Assembly (NCBI GenBank): GCA_964017235.1
Contig: OZ024929.1
Span: forward strand, 61,475,603 to 61,539,602
Source: Sabellastarte sp. h YS-2021
Lineage: Eukaryota; Annelida; Polychaeta; Sabellida; Sabellidae
Direction of reading: 5' to 3'
Length of the DNA stretch: 64,000 nucleotides
The position numbers and the translations under genes are program-made. Positions 23,041 through 33,594 of this stretch are shown in pieces (the stretch's first letter is position 1; every line of letters begins with the position of its first letter). Below the pieces are notes generated by a model. It had not been told where the DNA came from, did no database searches, and worked only from the letters and a program-made list of their open reading frames with translations.

Positions 23041-23975
23041 GGCATAACATAGTGAAACTGCAGACTTGTAACTCATTGCATACCTGAGCAGTAGCTACTT
23101 TGATGCTCTCACTATTGAGTAAATCAGTTGTAACCTGAAAATTATTGCATTTACAGTATTTTCTTTAAATAAGTTATGCACATACTTTTCAGTCCTCTAT
23201 AACATAGTGAAATAACAGGCGTGTAGCTCATTGCACAGCTCAGCAAAGCTACTTTTAGGTTATCACTGTCCAGTATATTAGTTGTAACTTGAAAACTATT
23301 GCAGTTAGAATATTTTGTTGAAATATGTTATTCACTTAATTTGGGTCAGCTAAAGCATAGTAAAACTGCAAACCTGTAGCTCATTGCATAGCTCAGCAAT
23401 AGCTACTTTAAGGTTCTCACGGTTGAAGTAAATTGCTTCACTGGTGAGTAAATCACTTGTAACTTGAAAACTGTTGAGTTTAGAGAATTTGTTTAAATGG
23501 CATTCAGCTACTTTTGGGTCAGCTATAACATAGTAAAATAGCTGACTTGTAGCTCATGACATACATGAGCAATAGCTACTTTTAGGTTCTCATTGTTGAT
23601 TAAATCAGTTGTAACTTAAAAACTGTTGTGTTTAGAGTATTTTGTTTAAATATGTTACTCATTTACTTTTGGGACAGCTATAACATAGTGAAATTGCAGA
23701 CCTGTAGCTCATGGCTTAAATGAGCAATATCTACTTTCAGGTTCTCACTGTTGAGTTAATCACCTGTAACTGGAAAACTACTGCATTTAGAGAATTTTAT
23801 TGAAATATGTTGTTCAGCTACTTTTGGGTCAGCTATAACATAGTAAAATGACTGACTTGTAGCTCATGACATAGGGGAGCTATAGCTACTTTCAGGTTCT
23901 CACTGTTGATTAAATCAGTTGTAACTTGAAAACTATTTCATTTAGAGTATTTTGTTGAAATATGTTATTCACCTA
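23041..23975 (+). repeat. 154-bp satellite, right part of the array
   Basis: About six units of the same satellite as at 15950-17711, in the same orientation. It starts at the 'ATAACATAG' part of the unit, close to where the left part stopped. This supports one array split by a later insertion of about 5.3 kb. It ends next to the 3' end of the minus-strand LINE. Confidence 0.88.
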
Positions 23976-23984
23976 CTTATGGAT

Positions 23985-24130
23985 CAATATGCACCCAATG
24001 ACCCCGGACCAAATTTTTTCTGTTACAGGACTGATCTTATCACTCACCAAGGTCAGTACCAAGTGTATATGTGACCGATTCACATCGGCCACTGATTGCC
24101 TGTTTCAAAATACATTCTTCATTTGTTGCC
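23985..24130 (-). mobile_element. 3' end of the minus-strand LINE, left of the gypsy insertion
   Basis: Read on the minus strand, the frame that ends at 61472 (...LLKQWQ) continues here as QMKNVF and a stop. That matches the basic C-terminus and stop of the other LINE in this window. The last five bases (24126-24130, TTGCC) equal 61472-61476, the target-site duplication of the gypsy element. The LINE 3' untranslated part runs to about 23985. Confidence 0.75.
24126..24130. repeat. Target-site duplication TTGCC, left copy
   Basis: TTGCC immediately precedes the LTR start TGTTGTATAATGG. The same five bases follow the 3' LTR end at 61472-61476. Five base pairs is the normal Ty3/gypsy duplication length. 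Confidence 0.85.
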
Positions 24131-24271
24131 TGTTGTATAATGGTATATGTTATTTCAGAGTTTTTGTGTGCATTGTGTATATTTATTAATCAAGGAATTT
24201 GATCTCTTCCCAAACATGGTTGTGTGCATTATGTTGTAAATCAAGGGTCCAGTTAAATAGGTGTCAAGTAG
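24131..24271 (+). mobile_element. 5' LTR of the second gypsy element, outer piece
   Basis: Matches the first 140 bp of the intact 3' LTR (60336 onward) almost base for base, including 'GGTATATGTTATTTCAGAG', 'AAGGAATTTGATCTCTTCCC' and 'AGGTGTCAAGTAG'. Similarity stops exactly where the 29-kb segment begins. The inner piece of the same LTR resumes at 53619. Confidence 0.88.
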
Positions 24272-24289
24272 AGTAGTATATGAAGGCTT

Positions 24290-24850
24290 AACATTTGCCT
24301 CATTGTATGGCCTTACTTTAACCCTCAATGAACTTTTACCTTCACCTAAAAAATGAGGCAAAAGTTAACCCTTCATTTAACCAAATTATCCTGAAACCAG
24401 GCAAGTTAGTACTGTGAGGTTGAATATGTCCAGGAATGATTTTTAAAAAGGTTATGTCCAGGAATTAAACAGTGAAAAAAGTTTTAAGAGTTCCTAGTAT
24501 TGTACTACGGCACCACGGACATTTCTGTAGTTGTTCTGCACACCTCTCACAACACAACAGATGCCGACAAGGTAGGAGACCCATTGTAATGTCACCATCC
24601 AAGCCGGTGCTATATCTAATCTCTTGTTCTCCTGAATAACTTGTTCATCTTCAATTTCAAATATTGCATCCAATAAATCCACGGCTGTAATAGTATTGCC
24701 TTTCTAGAAGAACCATTGTAATATCACCATCCATACAAATCTTACAAGCCGGTGCTGTATCCAATCTCTTGTTCTCCTGAATAACTTAAATTATTCATCT
24801 TCAATTTCAAATATTTTATCCAATAAATTCATAGTATTGCCTTTCTGGGT
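24290..24850 (-). pseudogene. Two partial tandem copies of an IAP RING end
   Basis: On the minus strand, two head-to-tail partial copies of the 3' third of the IAP at 52626-53366. Both start at the same phrase ('AAAGGCAATACTA'). They encode the linker 'LLDAIFEIEDEQVIQENKRL' and parts of the RING ('LLCCERCA', 'CPWC'-type). After them comes the 3' tail shared with 53220-53388, running to about 24319. No BIR domain is present. They are remnants and probably form part of the segment's left terminal inverted repeat. Confidence 0.8.
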
Positions 24851-24999
24851 TGTTTTGTCCATTGGTCATAGCCCAAATCCATATACATGTATTTGCTCAA
24901 AACTAACATACATATATTTGTATTATAAAAACTGGGGAATAATGGAAAAAAATTTGACAAAAATATTTTAAATCTTTGAATACTGGCTGTAAAAGGTTA

Positions 25000-26140
25000 C
25001 CAGACCAATGAAGATGTAAACGGTTACCAGACCAATGAAGATGGATATTAAATAAAATATATTTTATTTGGAAACTACGTTCTGGGCTTAAATCTTTGTA
25101 AAATATGTAGTGGTGGTGGACCAATTCACGCCCGGGTACCAATTCAGGCCCACCCTCAATTTTCTTGAAGATTTATAATTTTTCAGAGAGAAAATGTTTA
25201 CCACATCATAGATAATCATCACATGGATCATTTACATTTGTAATTTATTGTTTAACTGTGATTGTTTTGGATAAATTTAGGGGTGGGCGTGAATAGGTAC
25301 ACGGGCGTGAACTGGTCCACCACCACTAGCCAGTTAGTTTGCAAAAAGATCGTGGATATTATAAAATATATATTTCGATAGAAACTTGTTTGTTATTAAA
25401 CTTTTGAGAAAATCCCCCGCCTCGAGCATGCGCACTCGAATCTCGGAACTCGCTTGTTTAGTTTAAAATATTTCATTGTTTACTGTCTTTGGAAGGGTAT
25501 CGTGAACTAGCAGTGCAGAGATGGATATTAAATAAAATATAATATATTTGCAAAGGTATTTGGAAACGAAGATGGTAGGTTTATATATTTGTAAAATATG
25601 TAGCCAGTTAGTTTGTAGAAAGATCGTGGACTGTTTGTAGTTTGAAATATTTTCATATTTGTTTACTCTTTGGAAGGGTATCGTGAACTAGCAATGTAGA
25701 TGGATATTAAATAAAATATTATATATTTGCAAAGGTATTTGGTCGACGAAGATGGTGGGTTTAATTCTTTGTAAAATATGTAGCCAGTTAGTTTGCAAAA
25801 AGATCGTGGGATGCTTTTTATTATAAAATATATATTTCGATAGAAACTCGTTTGTTATTAAACGTTTGAGAAAATCCCCCGCCTCGAGCATGCGCACTCG
25901 AATATGCATAGTTTAAAATATTTCATTGTTTACTGTCTTTGGAAGGGTATCGTGAACTAGCAGTGCAGAGATGGATATTAAATAAAATATAATATATTTG
26001 CAAAGGTATTTGGAAACGACGGTGGGTTTAATTCTTTGTAAAATATGTAGCCATTTAGTTTGTAGAAAGATGGTGGACTGTTTGTAGTTTGAAATAAATA
26101 TGAAGACAGAGATGGTGAGTTTACAATTCTTTGTATAATA
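25000..26140. repeat. Complex tandem repeat, about 450-bp higher-order period
   Basis: Units built from 'GATGGATATTAAATAAAATA', 'TTTGCAAAGGTATTTGG', 'TTTGTAAAATATGTAGCCAG', 'TTAGTTTGCAAAAAGATCGT' and 'GGAAGGGTATCGTGAACTAG'. 'GTATCGTGAACTAGCAGTGC' recurs at about 25498 and 25948. A GC-rich box, 'CCCCCGCCTCGAGCATGCGC', recurs at about 25415 and 25875. One unit is interrupted by a 217-bp inverted-repeat element (25110-25326). Confidence 0.8.
25110..25326. mobile_element. MITE-like element, TA target duplication
   Basis: A 217-bp element whose ends are imperfect inverted repeats of about 45 bp: GTGGTGGTGGACCAATTCAC on the left against GTGGTGGTGGACCAGTTCAC read from the right. It is flanked by TA on both sides (25108-25109 and 25327-25328). 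Neighbouring repeat units show the empty site as uninterrupted 'AATATGTAGCCAGTTAG'. TA duplication and terminal repeats fit a Tc1/mariner-type non-autonomous element. It has no coding capacity. Confidence 0.88.
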
Positions 26141-28360
26141 CTTTAAATGCTGCCTTGTTACCAGTTATCATTGGCTACCAATTATTCTCACCAGAAAAAT
26201 AAAATAAGTCCGTTCTGGTTCTATAATTTGAAAACTTTTTTTGTTGTGTATTTGTTCCATTTATTCTATATATATTAATCAAGATGTAATTTTTTTACAT
26301 CCAAATGTCATCTATCGATTGAAAAAGAAAGAAAGAGAAAATCAATCTTGTAGGCATAGTTAATGGTATGACCTTTCAGTGTTGTTCAGTACGCATTTGA
26401 AGAGGTAATTGAATCAATATTAGTGTGAAATTGAGAGGAAAAAAAATCAATTTCTCCTCTTCTTATTTACATCTGTTTAGTTTATTCGTAGCAAATTGTA
26501 AATTTTGTGTCAGCATAACTGGAATGGATACAGTGCAGAATCCTAAGGAATACATCACATGCATGTGTTTGGTAAGTGGCTGTTTTATAATGTATGTTTG
26601 TGGAATGTATATAAAAGATAATAGTTATAATGTAAATACTAGACACATCTGCCTCATAATTAAATATATATTTTTTTATATTTTCATTTTTTTGTTATAT
26701 AAAATGTTTGTCTTAGATGTCTTTGTTTTGATACATTGGTGAAAGATCAAAATTTCTATGCTTGTTTTTTATATTCCTTAGCATCTATTTGTATTGTTTC
26801 ACCCATTCTAACCATAATAATATAGTTTTTGTGTGTAATTATCTTAATGAAAACAATTTGCTTTATATGTAGGTGTAATTGTTTTTTTTTCTTTTGTGTT
26901 TGTTATAGACAAACAAATTGACATTGTTTTTTTGTTGTGCTTTTGGACAATTGGATTGTTTATACAAGAAAATGCACAATGTATTTGCATTATATATAAA
27001 TGTACTGGGAGTAGAGGGGAAAATATCACTTTCAATTTGACATAGGAAGGTAGAAGGTTGGTGGTGAAAATTTTGAAAATGTATTTTTTATTTAATAAAA
27101 CTGATAGAATATAGAATATATAAATACTTTGCATTTAGTTAGAAAGGGAAATATATTTTAAAATTTCTATAGCCTGTTTTGAAAAGGGTGGTAATAAAAA
27201 AGCTAACATTGATTGCAAATTGATTTGTGTTCTGATGTGTAGTGTGGAACTTCCTTCTGAGCACAGCATTTGACTTTCCATTCAGATATCACTTTTGATC
27301 AATATTTACAAGACTGACTGTTTTTCATGTGTGTGTTTGTGTGTATTGTTTTTTGTGTTCAGCTGTCAACTGTTTCTTTTTTTTCTTCCTGGTGAGCACA
27401 GCTGTTGACCATTGGAGGCCTTTTTTCATTCATTGATGGATCTTCCCACATTCACAGACATGAAGAAATTATAATAATAATAGAGAAGTTTTTGTTGTTG
27501 TTTGTAATCACTTTTAGACAAGAGAATAAAATGTACTAGTTTGATGAACCTTGGAGATGTAGGATCTAGAAATTATTTAGTAAATGTGAATATTTTAATC
27601 ATTTAGACCTAGTAATTATTAGTAAGTTTCAAATTTTAGTTTGCCTACATAATGTTCCCTGGTGTGACCTACTCTTGTAAATGTGAAAACCTTAAAAGGT
27701 TGAAAGTTTTTCTCAGATCATTATTACAAATGCACAAAGATATATGTTTTAGATATGTGTGTATTTTTGTTTTAGGTTCATGTAGTGTCTGAATGATGTA
27801 TGTCTGTAGTCTTCTGCAACCAAATGTACAGCACAGTTTCTCTGAGAGCCCGCCCAGTTGTCATCATGGATTGTGAACAGTGAGTTTTTTTGTTTTTTTT
27901 TAGGTGGTATTATGTTCTGTTTGGCGTCGTTCGTTCGTTCAGTTTCGAAGATCTTGTTTTGCCTTTGTTATGTTTCGTTTGTGTTTTTGATGTCATCCGT
28001 CTGGTCATTTTCGAAGATCTTTTTTTCCTTCCTGTTATGCATGTTTGATCACAGAGAGAGAGAGATTGAGTACTATAAAAAGTAATAATATTCTTTGTCT
28101 TAGAAAAGGAAAAAAAAACACACAGGTTTGACAACCAATCACCATTTTTTTATTTTATGTACAATATTTAAAACAATTTAACACACAAGATTTATTTACA
28201 AGTCTTATTACTTGTAGAGTTAATACAAGTACAATAGTTTAATAGTGTGCTTATAATTAATAGATTTTACTTTTTTAATAACTGAATAATTTGTTATACG
28301 AAGTATAGTCATGATTACATCATTGTACACACAAGCAAAATTATAACTATGCATATTTCT
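26141..28360. other. AT-rich left arm of the segment, no confident gene
   Basis: About 2.2 kb without a supported coding region. Plus-strand acceptor/donor pairs can be drawn (for example an exon-like block 27776-27878 between TTTTGTTTTAG and GTGAGT, and a donor GTAAGT near 26571), but no common reading frame ties them together. Confidence 0.5.
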
Positions 28361-28361
28361 T

Positions 28362-29160
28362 TACTTTATACACAATATAACTTACATCGTTACACACAGA
28401 ATATGCTTTGAACTACCACCACATGAAAATTTAATTTTTACAATTGTAGCAACATGCTTTTATGTTTGGTTTTTTTTTTTACCTTTTTTTTATTAATTTA
28501 ACAGTCTACGATTATGATGTATGTACACCTACAAAACACAGCATGTTTGAATTATCATGGCTATAAAAAAAAACTTCTATTTTTGTAACAAGAGCATTAT
28601 AGTTACAGTTCCTGTGTCCTTTTTATATTAGACAATGATTAGAACCCACACAGTATGCTCTGAACTACCAACCATAAAATATATATGTAATTGTAACAAC
28701 ATTTTGTTAATACATAATAATAATACAGTTATTAATACATGACAAAGGTTTGTAAACACCAAGAAACGCTTATTATTATTACTTTACATACACAATATAA
28801 CTTACATCATTACATACACAATATGCTTTGAACTACCACCATAACAAAATTTAATTTTTTTGCAGTTGTAACAATATGCTTTTATGTAGGTATAACTTTT
28901 TTTTTATAAATTTAACAGTCTACAATCATCATGTATATTATATATTTACATACAAAATATAACATGTTTGAGCTATCATGACTATAAAAAAAAAACTTCT
29001 ATTTTTTGTAACAAGAGCATTTATAGTTATTTGCTTATTTTATATTATACACATTGATTATAACCCACACAGTATGCCTTGAACTACCACCATAAAGTTT
29101 ACATACATAATAATAATGACAGTTATTAATACATGACAAAGCTTTGTAAACACCAAGAAA
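28362..29160. repeat. Direct repeat, two copies about 424 bp apart
   Basis: 28362-28690 and 28786-29100 share 'ACACAATATAACTTACAT', 'TATGCTTTGAACTACCACCA', 'ATTTAACAGTCTAC', 'CTTCTATTTTTGTAACAAGA' and 'CCCACACAGTATGC' in the same order. It lies directly downstream of the last Polinton gene. Confidence 0.8.
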
Positions 29161-29258
29161 CACTTACTTCCTGTCATCTATGTATGTTAAGCTAACATTA
29201 TCTGAAGTTTTACTGCCCTCCTTTTTCCGATAAAGTTGAATTGTGTTTCCTTTCATCC

Positions 29259-29714
29259 TTATTTCATAACCAATAAATAGCCCAATGAAAAAAGAGGAAT
29301 AAGTAATAAGAGATATGGCCAATCCACCGTTCTTAATTTGTAATGATGTTCTCCCTGCATAATATTTTCAGGAGTTGGGTGGCCTGGACAGTCCGAATCA
29401 AGCCAAACATGTTCTGCTTTATCGATTGTAATATTACACAGATGCGTGCTGTTTCTGATAACAATCACTTCCAGGATAGGCCATGACCTAAAATTGGGCA
29501 ATTCTGTTATGCCCGTATTAATTAAGTCTAAGAATATTGCAGTATTTTCATCATCCTCATTAAAAAAAGGTAGCGTATCAATATTTTTACACAAGATAAT
29601 TCCAACAGCGTTAGTACACCAACAAATGGGTGGATTACCACACTTACTGGTAAATGCGGATACTACAAAGCAAGACCACAAGAGTATCGTTGAAAACATG
29701 GTTTGGATAAGCAT
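29259..29714 (-). CDS. Signal-peptide membrane protein with LRR-cap-like Cys motif
   Basis: 151 aa. Residues 1-21 look like a signal peptide ('TMFSTILLWSCFVVSAFTS'). An extracellular part follows with a Cys cluster CGNPPICWCTNAVGIILC, resembling a leucine-rich-repeat N-terminal cap. It continues into 'IDTLPFF...FLDLINTGITELPNF' (short LRR-like rhythm) and has N-glycosylation sites (NST, NIT). Residues about 130-148 form a transmembrane helix ('WPYLLLLIPLFSLGYLLV') before a one-lysine tail. It looks like a type I membrane protein. It overlaps the protease end by a few dozen bases, as tightly packed Polinton genes do. Its role is not known to me; attachment, entry or signalling are guesses. The frame looks whole. 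Confidence 0.6.
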   Translation of the reverse strand: MLIQTMFSTILLWSCFVVSAFTSKCGNPPICWCTNAVGIILCKNIDTLPFFNEDDENTAIFLDLINTGITELPNFRSWPILEVIVIRNSTHLCNITIDKAEHVWLDSDCPGHPTPENIMQGEHHYKLRTVDWPYLLLLIPLFSLGYLLVMK

Positions 29715-30300
29715 TTCTTTGTACAGTGAAAATTAGCCTTGTCACATAGTTCATATAAAGAAAGAATATTTACTGCAAACTCAATTAACTGACGTGAAAT
29801 TTGTCTGGTTAAGAAATCTTCTGAAACTTTTTTACTTATGTCTAAACCAAATTTCCTTTTACAAAACTCTTTGACCATTTTGTCATTTTTACTGTAACCC
29901 TCATGGTTGTACGTATTCATGATGTTATTGTAGGATGTACCTTTACACCTGTTTGAGATGAAGTAGATACAATGTTGACCACATGCGGTAGAGAAAAGAT
30001 GTTGTACTCTTCTGCTGTTGTAGCTATACTGGTCTACCATTTCGAGGAATTTTACAATGTATTTATTAGTTGGTTCTCCCCCATAACTATCAAAATATTC
30101 TATTGGTTCCTTTACCGATGGTAAATAAATAGCAGTCCAATGCGTCCCTGGTTTGGTGTGTACATCTGTGTTGACTACAACAGCAAACGGAATTCGATCT
30201 AGTTTTGTTGGTAGTTTATCGCAGGGATGTATGCAGTCTTTGTAATATTGTTCGTACTTAACACTTGAGTAATTTGTTGAGTGTCCATTGCTTTTATACC
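29663..30300 (-). pseudogene. Polinton adenain-like cysteine protease
   Basis: Adenovirus-type maturation protease. Visible parts are the His segment ('HTKPGTHWTAIYLPS'), the acidic 'FDSYGG' segment and the catalytic Cys in 'FSTACGQHCIYFISNRCKG', in family order. In adenoviruses and Polintons this enzyme processes capsid and core proteins during particle maturation. It lies next to the major capsid gene. The gene is a fossil with about one or two breaks. Confidence 0.85.
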
Positions 30301-30309
30301 TCGGTTGCA

Positions 30310-31540
30310 GGATTCATTTCCGAATCTATCTCAATCATGTCCTGATATTCAAAATATGCAACTAAAGTGACAGCAGCGTCATCTCACCCGGGACTGAATT
30401 GGTCTCCAAGTCAAAGGCATAAATGGTATGACCATTTTTATAATTTTCAGTTGTAATACCCATTGAATGATTTGAGTATAAGGTATCTGTCCCCTGAAAC
30501 AGTGAAAGGTACCCCATAAGGTATTTGCCAGAAGAGAAATCCAACTCCAACTCCTCAAATGGAACAGCTTTCCCATTGACTCTCAGTACTATACTCCGCA
30601 CATTGAAGTGTTGAAAATTGAAAGGGTTTTGTTTTATATTTCCATTAAAGGCGGAAGAGTTCACCATCCCAAGAACAATTCTTGTTGGTAGTTGACCATC
30701 ACATAGATTTTGCTCGGACAAATCATCTCTGTTGGCCCCTTTGGTAAAATATTTCATCGCAACTCTTTTTATGGGATACTTTATCCGGTCAGACTGTAGA
30801 TTTTTTAAGTGAGCGGCTCTTATAGACGGTATAATTGTGTCATGTTTCACAAACAAAGAAGCGCTGTCAATTTCTAAAACGTATTGTTCTCTGTTGCAGC
30901 CATCAGAAAGAATTTTGGTGAGTGTTTGTGTAATTTCACTTTTACCGAGCACTTTCCCATCAGGTATCTTGCTTGGTTAAAGATATCGGCATGTATTCTT
31001 CCAATTAATTCGAATGATTTTCCAAATTTTGTTTTGTTAAATCTTGTGACTGCAGAAGGATTCACATTGCTCGTGTCTGCAAGGGCTACTGGTGCCCTCG
31101 CCTCTAAGTCTTTTGTTTCCGGAAAATATAATGACATTGCCAGAAATTCATTCTTAACATCCTTGTCATATGAGAGTAACGTTTCCAGAAAAGCTCGGTA
31201 CGGATACATCGTGTCATTTGAAGACACTAATCTTCCTCCGAGATAAACCTCTACTTGTTTAAACATTGCTGCCATTAGATAGTTGACAGGAAATACAATG
31301 GATCGATCTGGTACTGTGGGATCGTCGTCGGCTACTTTCCTTCTAAGTACTCCACCATCTGCGGCTAGTATTCTACATTTTTAGGTGCAACAATGCAGAT
31401 CACTACCTTTGTCTAAAGTGCTTATAGGTTTGTGCTCGACGTATCTCGATGCCTCAGTTGAAATATGCGTGCTCGGTACAGTGAAGAGCTCTAGATTAGA
31501 CATCGCACTCTTGCAGGACTGTGGGTGAATAGCCATATTT
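30310..31540 (-). pseudogene. Polinton major capsid protein, double jelly-roll
   Basis: Hexon-like major capsid protein. Recognised from 'AAMFKQVEVYLGGRLVSSND', 'YPYRAFLETLLSYD', 'RIHADIFNQARYL', 'IPSIRAAHLKNL', 'LGMVNSSAFNGN' and 'NPFNFQHFNVRSIVLRVNGK', a typical Polinton/adintovirus series. The N-terminal 'NLELFTVPSTHIS' lies near 31500. In the family, trimers form the facets of an icosahedral shell. It is flanked by the protease and a pX-like core protein. It is broken, with about two or three breaks. Confidence 0.92.
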
Positions 31541-31546
31541 TTAAAT

Positions 31547-31924
31547 TTATAGTACAAGATTTAACTTTCTTCTTTTCCCACTGGTTTGCGGAGAGCTCTT
31601 TTTATGCTTCTTAGATCTACCTGTCACAGGAGTGTTTCCCACAAATTCTGAGATGCAATTCTTCCCAGTGTCTAATAAGGCTTGTTTTACCCCTTTCTTG
31701 TTTATTATAACGTCTGATAACACCTCTTTTCCAGAACGGACAACTGCTGGTAATACTTTTTTCTTTAGAATTGGGAGTGCTCGTTTGAATAAACCGGATA
31801 ATATTTGTCCTAATCCACTACCTCTTTGAATGGGAGATCCAACAAAAACGGGTATATTTCCCCCGGATTGACAATAATGGTGTTCTATTCCCTTTGTGTT
31901 TGGATAATATTTGATGATTCTCAT
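31547..31924 (-). CDS. Adenovirus pX-like core protein of the Polinton
   Basis: 125 aa. A Gly-rich amphipathic segment GSGLGQILSGLFKRALPILKK (residues about 36-56) and a strongly basic C-terminus ('SKKHKKSS', 'GKRRKLN') match the small pX/mu-like virion core proteins that sit beside the major capsid gene in Polintons and adintoviruses. The family role is DNA condensation or membrane interaction inside the particle. The position immediately upstream of the capsid gene supports this. The frame looks whole. Confidence 0.7.
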   Translation of the reverse strand: MRIIKYYPNTKGIEHHYCQSGGNIPVFVGSPIQRGSGLGQILSGLFKRALPILKKKVLPAVVRSGKEVLSDVIINKKGVKQALLDTGKNCISEFVGNTPVTGRSKKHKKSSPQTSGKRRKLNLVL

Positions 31925-31998
31925 CTTGATGTCATGAGGAAAATTGTTGTTTCCTTACATTAAAAAAGTGTCACTTTTCAAAGTATCACACGGTCCAT

Positions 31999-32550
31999 TC
32001 AAAATTTCACCCACTCGGTCTTTCTCGGACTCTTTCGTGGTAGTTGTATGTATGCCTTAGGAACACCAATATCCACCAATGTATCCACAAAATCCTCTGC
32101 TCCCACGGGTATATCTTTAGCAGATGTAATGGTTAAACTCTTTGTTACAAATCTAAGTAACTGAATAATATTACTGTCTTGTATTGTTTCACCCTCGATC
32201 ACAATTTCCAGGTTATCCGTCCAAGATAAGATACCTCGCGAGTCTTTCATATATTTTAAAATTAAATTAACCACAGGTCTTGTTCGCAAGGGAAATTGGT
32301 TTAATATGATATCTTCGGATGGAGCCTCTGCTTCTGCCTCTTTTTTAATCTGTACAAGTTGCGGTTCTGGAAGGGGTCTCTTGGTCAATTTCTTTTTCTG
32401 ATTACAAAGCTTAATTTTAATGTCTGGAGGAAGAGTTTCGTCATTAAGTATGCCACCAGTTTTTTGGGGGGGAAGTTCTTTCTCCTCTGGGTTAAAGTTA
32501 CACTTGTTAAATACTTCCAGTGGAACAATTACAGCCTCTTTATAATTCAT
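31999..32550 (-). CDS. Polinton structural or accessory protein, unknown
   Basis: 183 aa. The first half is Pro/Lys/Glu-rich and probably disordered. The second half is more folded ('RPVVNLILKYMKDSRGILSWTDNLEIVIEG', then 'NIIQLLRFVTKSL') and ends basic. It lies between the two small core-type proteins, overlapping the next gene's end by four bases (ATG within the stop region), so it is probably co-expressed with virion genes. I know proteins of this shape in Polinton virion blocks but cannot assign one of the published names. The frame looks whole. Confidence 0.55.
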   Translation of the reverse strand: MNYKEAVIVPLEVFNKCNFNPEEKELPPQKTGGILNDETLPPDIKIKLCNQKKKLTKRPLPEPQLVQIKKEAEAEAPSEDIILNQFPLRTRPVVNLILKYMKDSRGILSWTDNLEIVIEGETIQDSNIIQLLRFVTKSLTITSAKDIPVGAEDFVDTLVDIGVPKAYIQLPRKSPRKTEWVKF

Positions 32551-32879
32551 TTCCCACCTCCAAAAAGTGAACCTAGCACAGACAATGCCACCGGTAATAT
32601 ACTTGTTAAGAATCCCCCTTCTTGTTTCAGAATTTGTTTTCTTTTCTTAAATGAACACCTTTTGTTTGTGAGATCTTTAAGGTGTCTTTTTATTTTCTTT
32701 AACTTTCCAATTTTAGAGGGTGAAATTCTCACACGGCCATTTACTATGTTTAACAAGCACTCTGATATAGCATCAATTTCTTGTTTTGTGGCTACATCTA
32801 AAAGCGCCTTCCTTCTTTTCACATCTTTTGAATTTGCTAATAATGTGAGATAATCTCTTCTCTTTAAAGCAGATCCCAT
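32547..32879 (-). CDS. Small basic virion protein with Gly/hydrophobic tail
   Basis: 110 aa. A basic helical body ('KIGKLKKIKRHLKDLTNKRCSFKKRKQILKQ') leads into a C-terminal 'GGFLTSILPVALSVLGSLFGG'-type amphipathic tail. Small proteins with a Lys/Arg-rich body and this Gly-Phe-Leu-Pro tail recur in Polintons and adintoviruses, and resemble adenoviral membrane-lytic or core peptides. It overlaps the next gene by four bases. The frame looks whole. Confidence 0.65.
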   Translation of the reverse strand: MGSALKRRDYLTLLANSKDVKRRKALLDVATKQEIDAISECLLNIVNGRVRISPSKIGKLKKIKRHLKDLTNKRCSFKKRKQILKQEGGFLTSILPVALSVLGSLFGGGK

Positions 32880-32949
32880 ATTATCTTTTGTCTCTTTTCT
32901 TCCATACTATTACACTAGCTGTAGTTTGAATCTGTCACACGGATAATTT

Positions 32950-33590
32950 TTTATGTCTTGTTGGGTACAAGAACTCTCTGGAAATTTTTACCAAACAAGT
33001 CTGTTCTAAAACGAGCATCCTCTGGTGTGCTGACTTTTCCATCTATAAATAAGTAACCATAAGGTTTCTTCGTTGCATTTTTAAACATGTCTAAAAAGAT
33101 GCTAGACCTCTGTGGATAGATTTTTCTGGCTAGGGAATAAGCCAATGTGTAATCTAGAGGATTGTTAAATAAGATAAGGTATGAGGCGTTCCTATAGATG
33201 GTTTTTCTGTGTTTTCCCTCACAAAATAGATTTTGAAATATCACAATGGTGCTGATATTTTTGTGGTGACATTTTTTAGTGAACAAATCCGCTATTTCTT
33301 GAGAATCACAGATGTCAGATTGAGAATCGTCAAAGATAAATACACCATGTTGTTTCTGTTTGGTGAAACCGGTCAAGTCATCTGGTATCCCTTCCACAAG
33401 AGTAATTTTGTCACGATATAATTTTTAATTTTTTCTAATGCCTCAGTTTTTTGACCATATGACCACACAATGTAGTCGAATTGACTATCCACCAATATAT
33501 TCCAAGACTCCAATAGCTTGAGAACAAACTGAGTTTTTCCACACATGCTCGGACCGGCTACAAAAGAAGTGGTGAAGGTGGGTGGTACGT
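32950..33590 (-). pseudogene. Polinton genome-packaging ATPase, FtsK/A32-like
   Basis: A Walker A segment 'VAGPSMCGKTQFVLKLLE' lies near 33550, at the start of the gene. A Walker B segment 'HGVFIFDDSQSD' is about residue 18 of the later part. 'ISTIVIFQNLF' and 'NASYLILFNNPLD' follow, as in A32-type packaging ATPases. It pumps DNA into capsids in related viruses. It is situated between integrase and virion proteins. It is a fossil with about one break. Confidence 0.9.
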
Positions 33591-33594
33591 CTCA

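Noticed and set aside
23985-24130. Primer or promoter region belonging to the gypsy element
   Set aside because: It lies outside the target duplication and reads as the 3' end of the minus-strand LINE.
26425-26742. Open frame of about 105 codons, very Phe/Ile/Tyr-rich
   Set aside because: Composition matches translated AT-rich DNA; no start context, motif or neighbour support.
27776-27878. Exon-like block on the + strand in the left arm (acceptor TTTTGTTTTAG, donor GTGAGT, contains an ATG)
   Set aside because: It contains stops in the frame of the ATG's upstream part and no partner exon with matching phase was found nearby, unlike the chain at 47777-52188.
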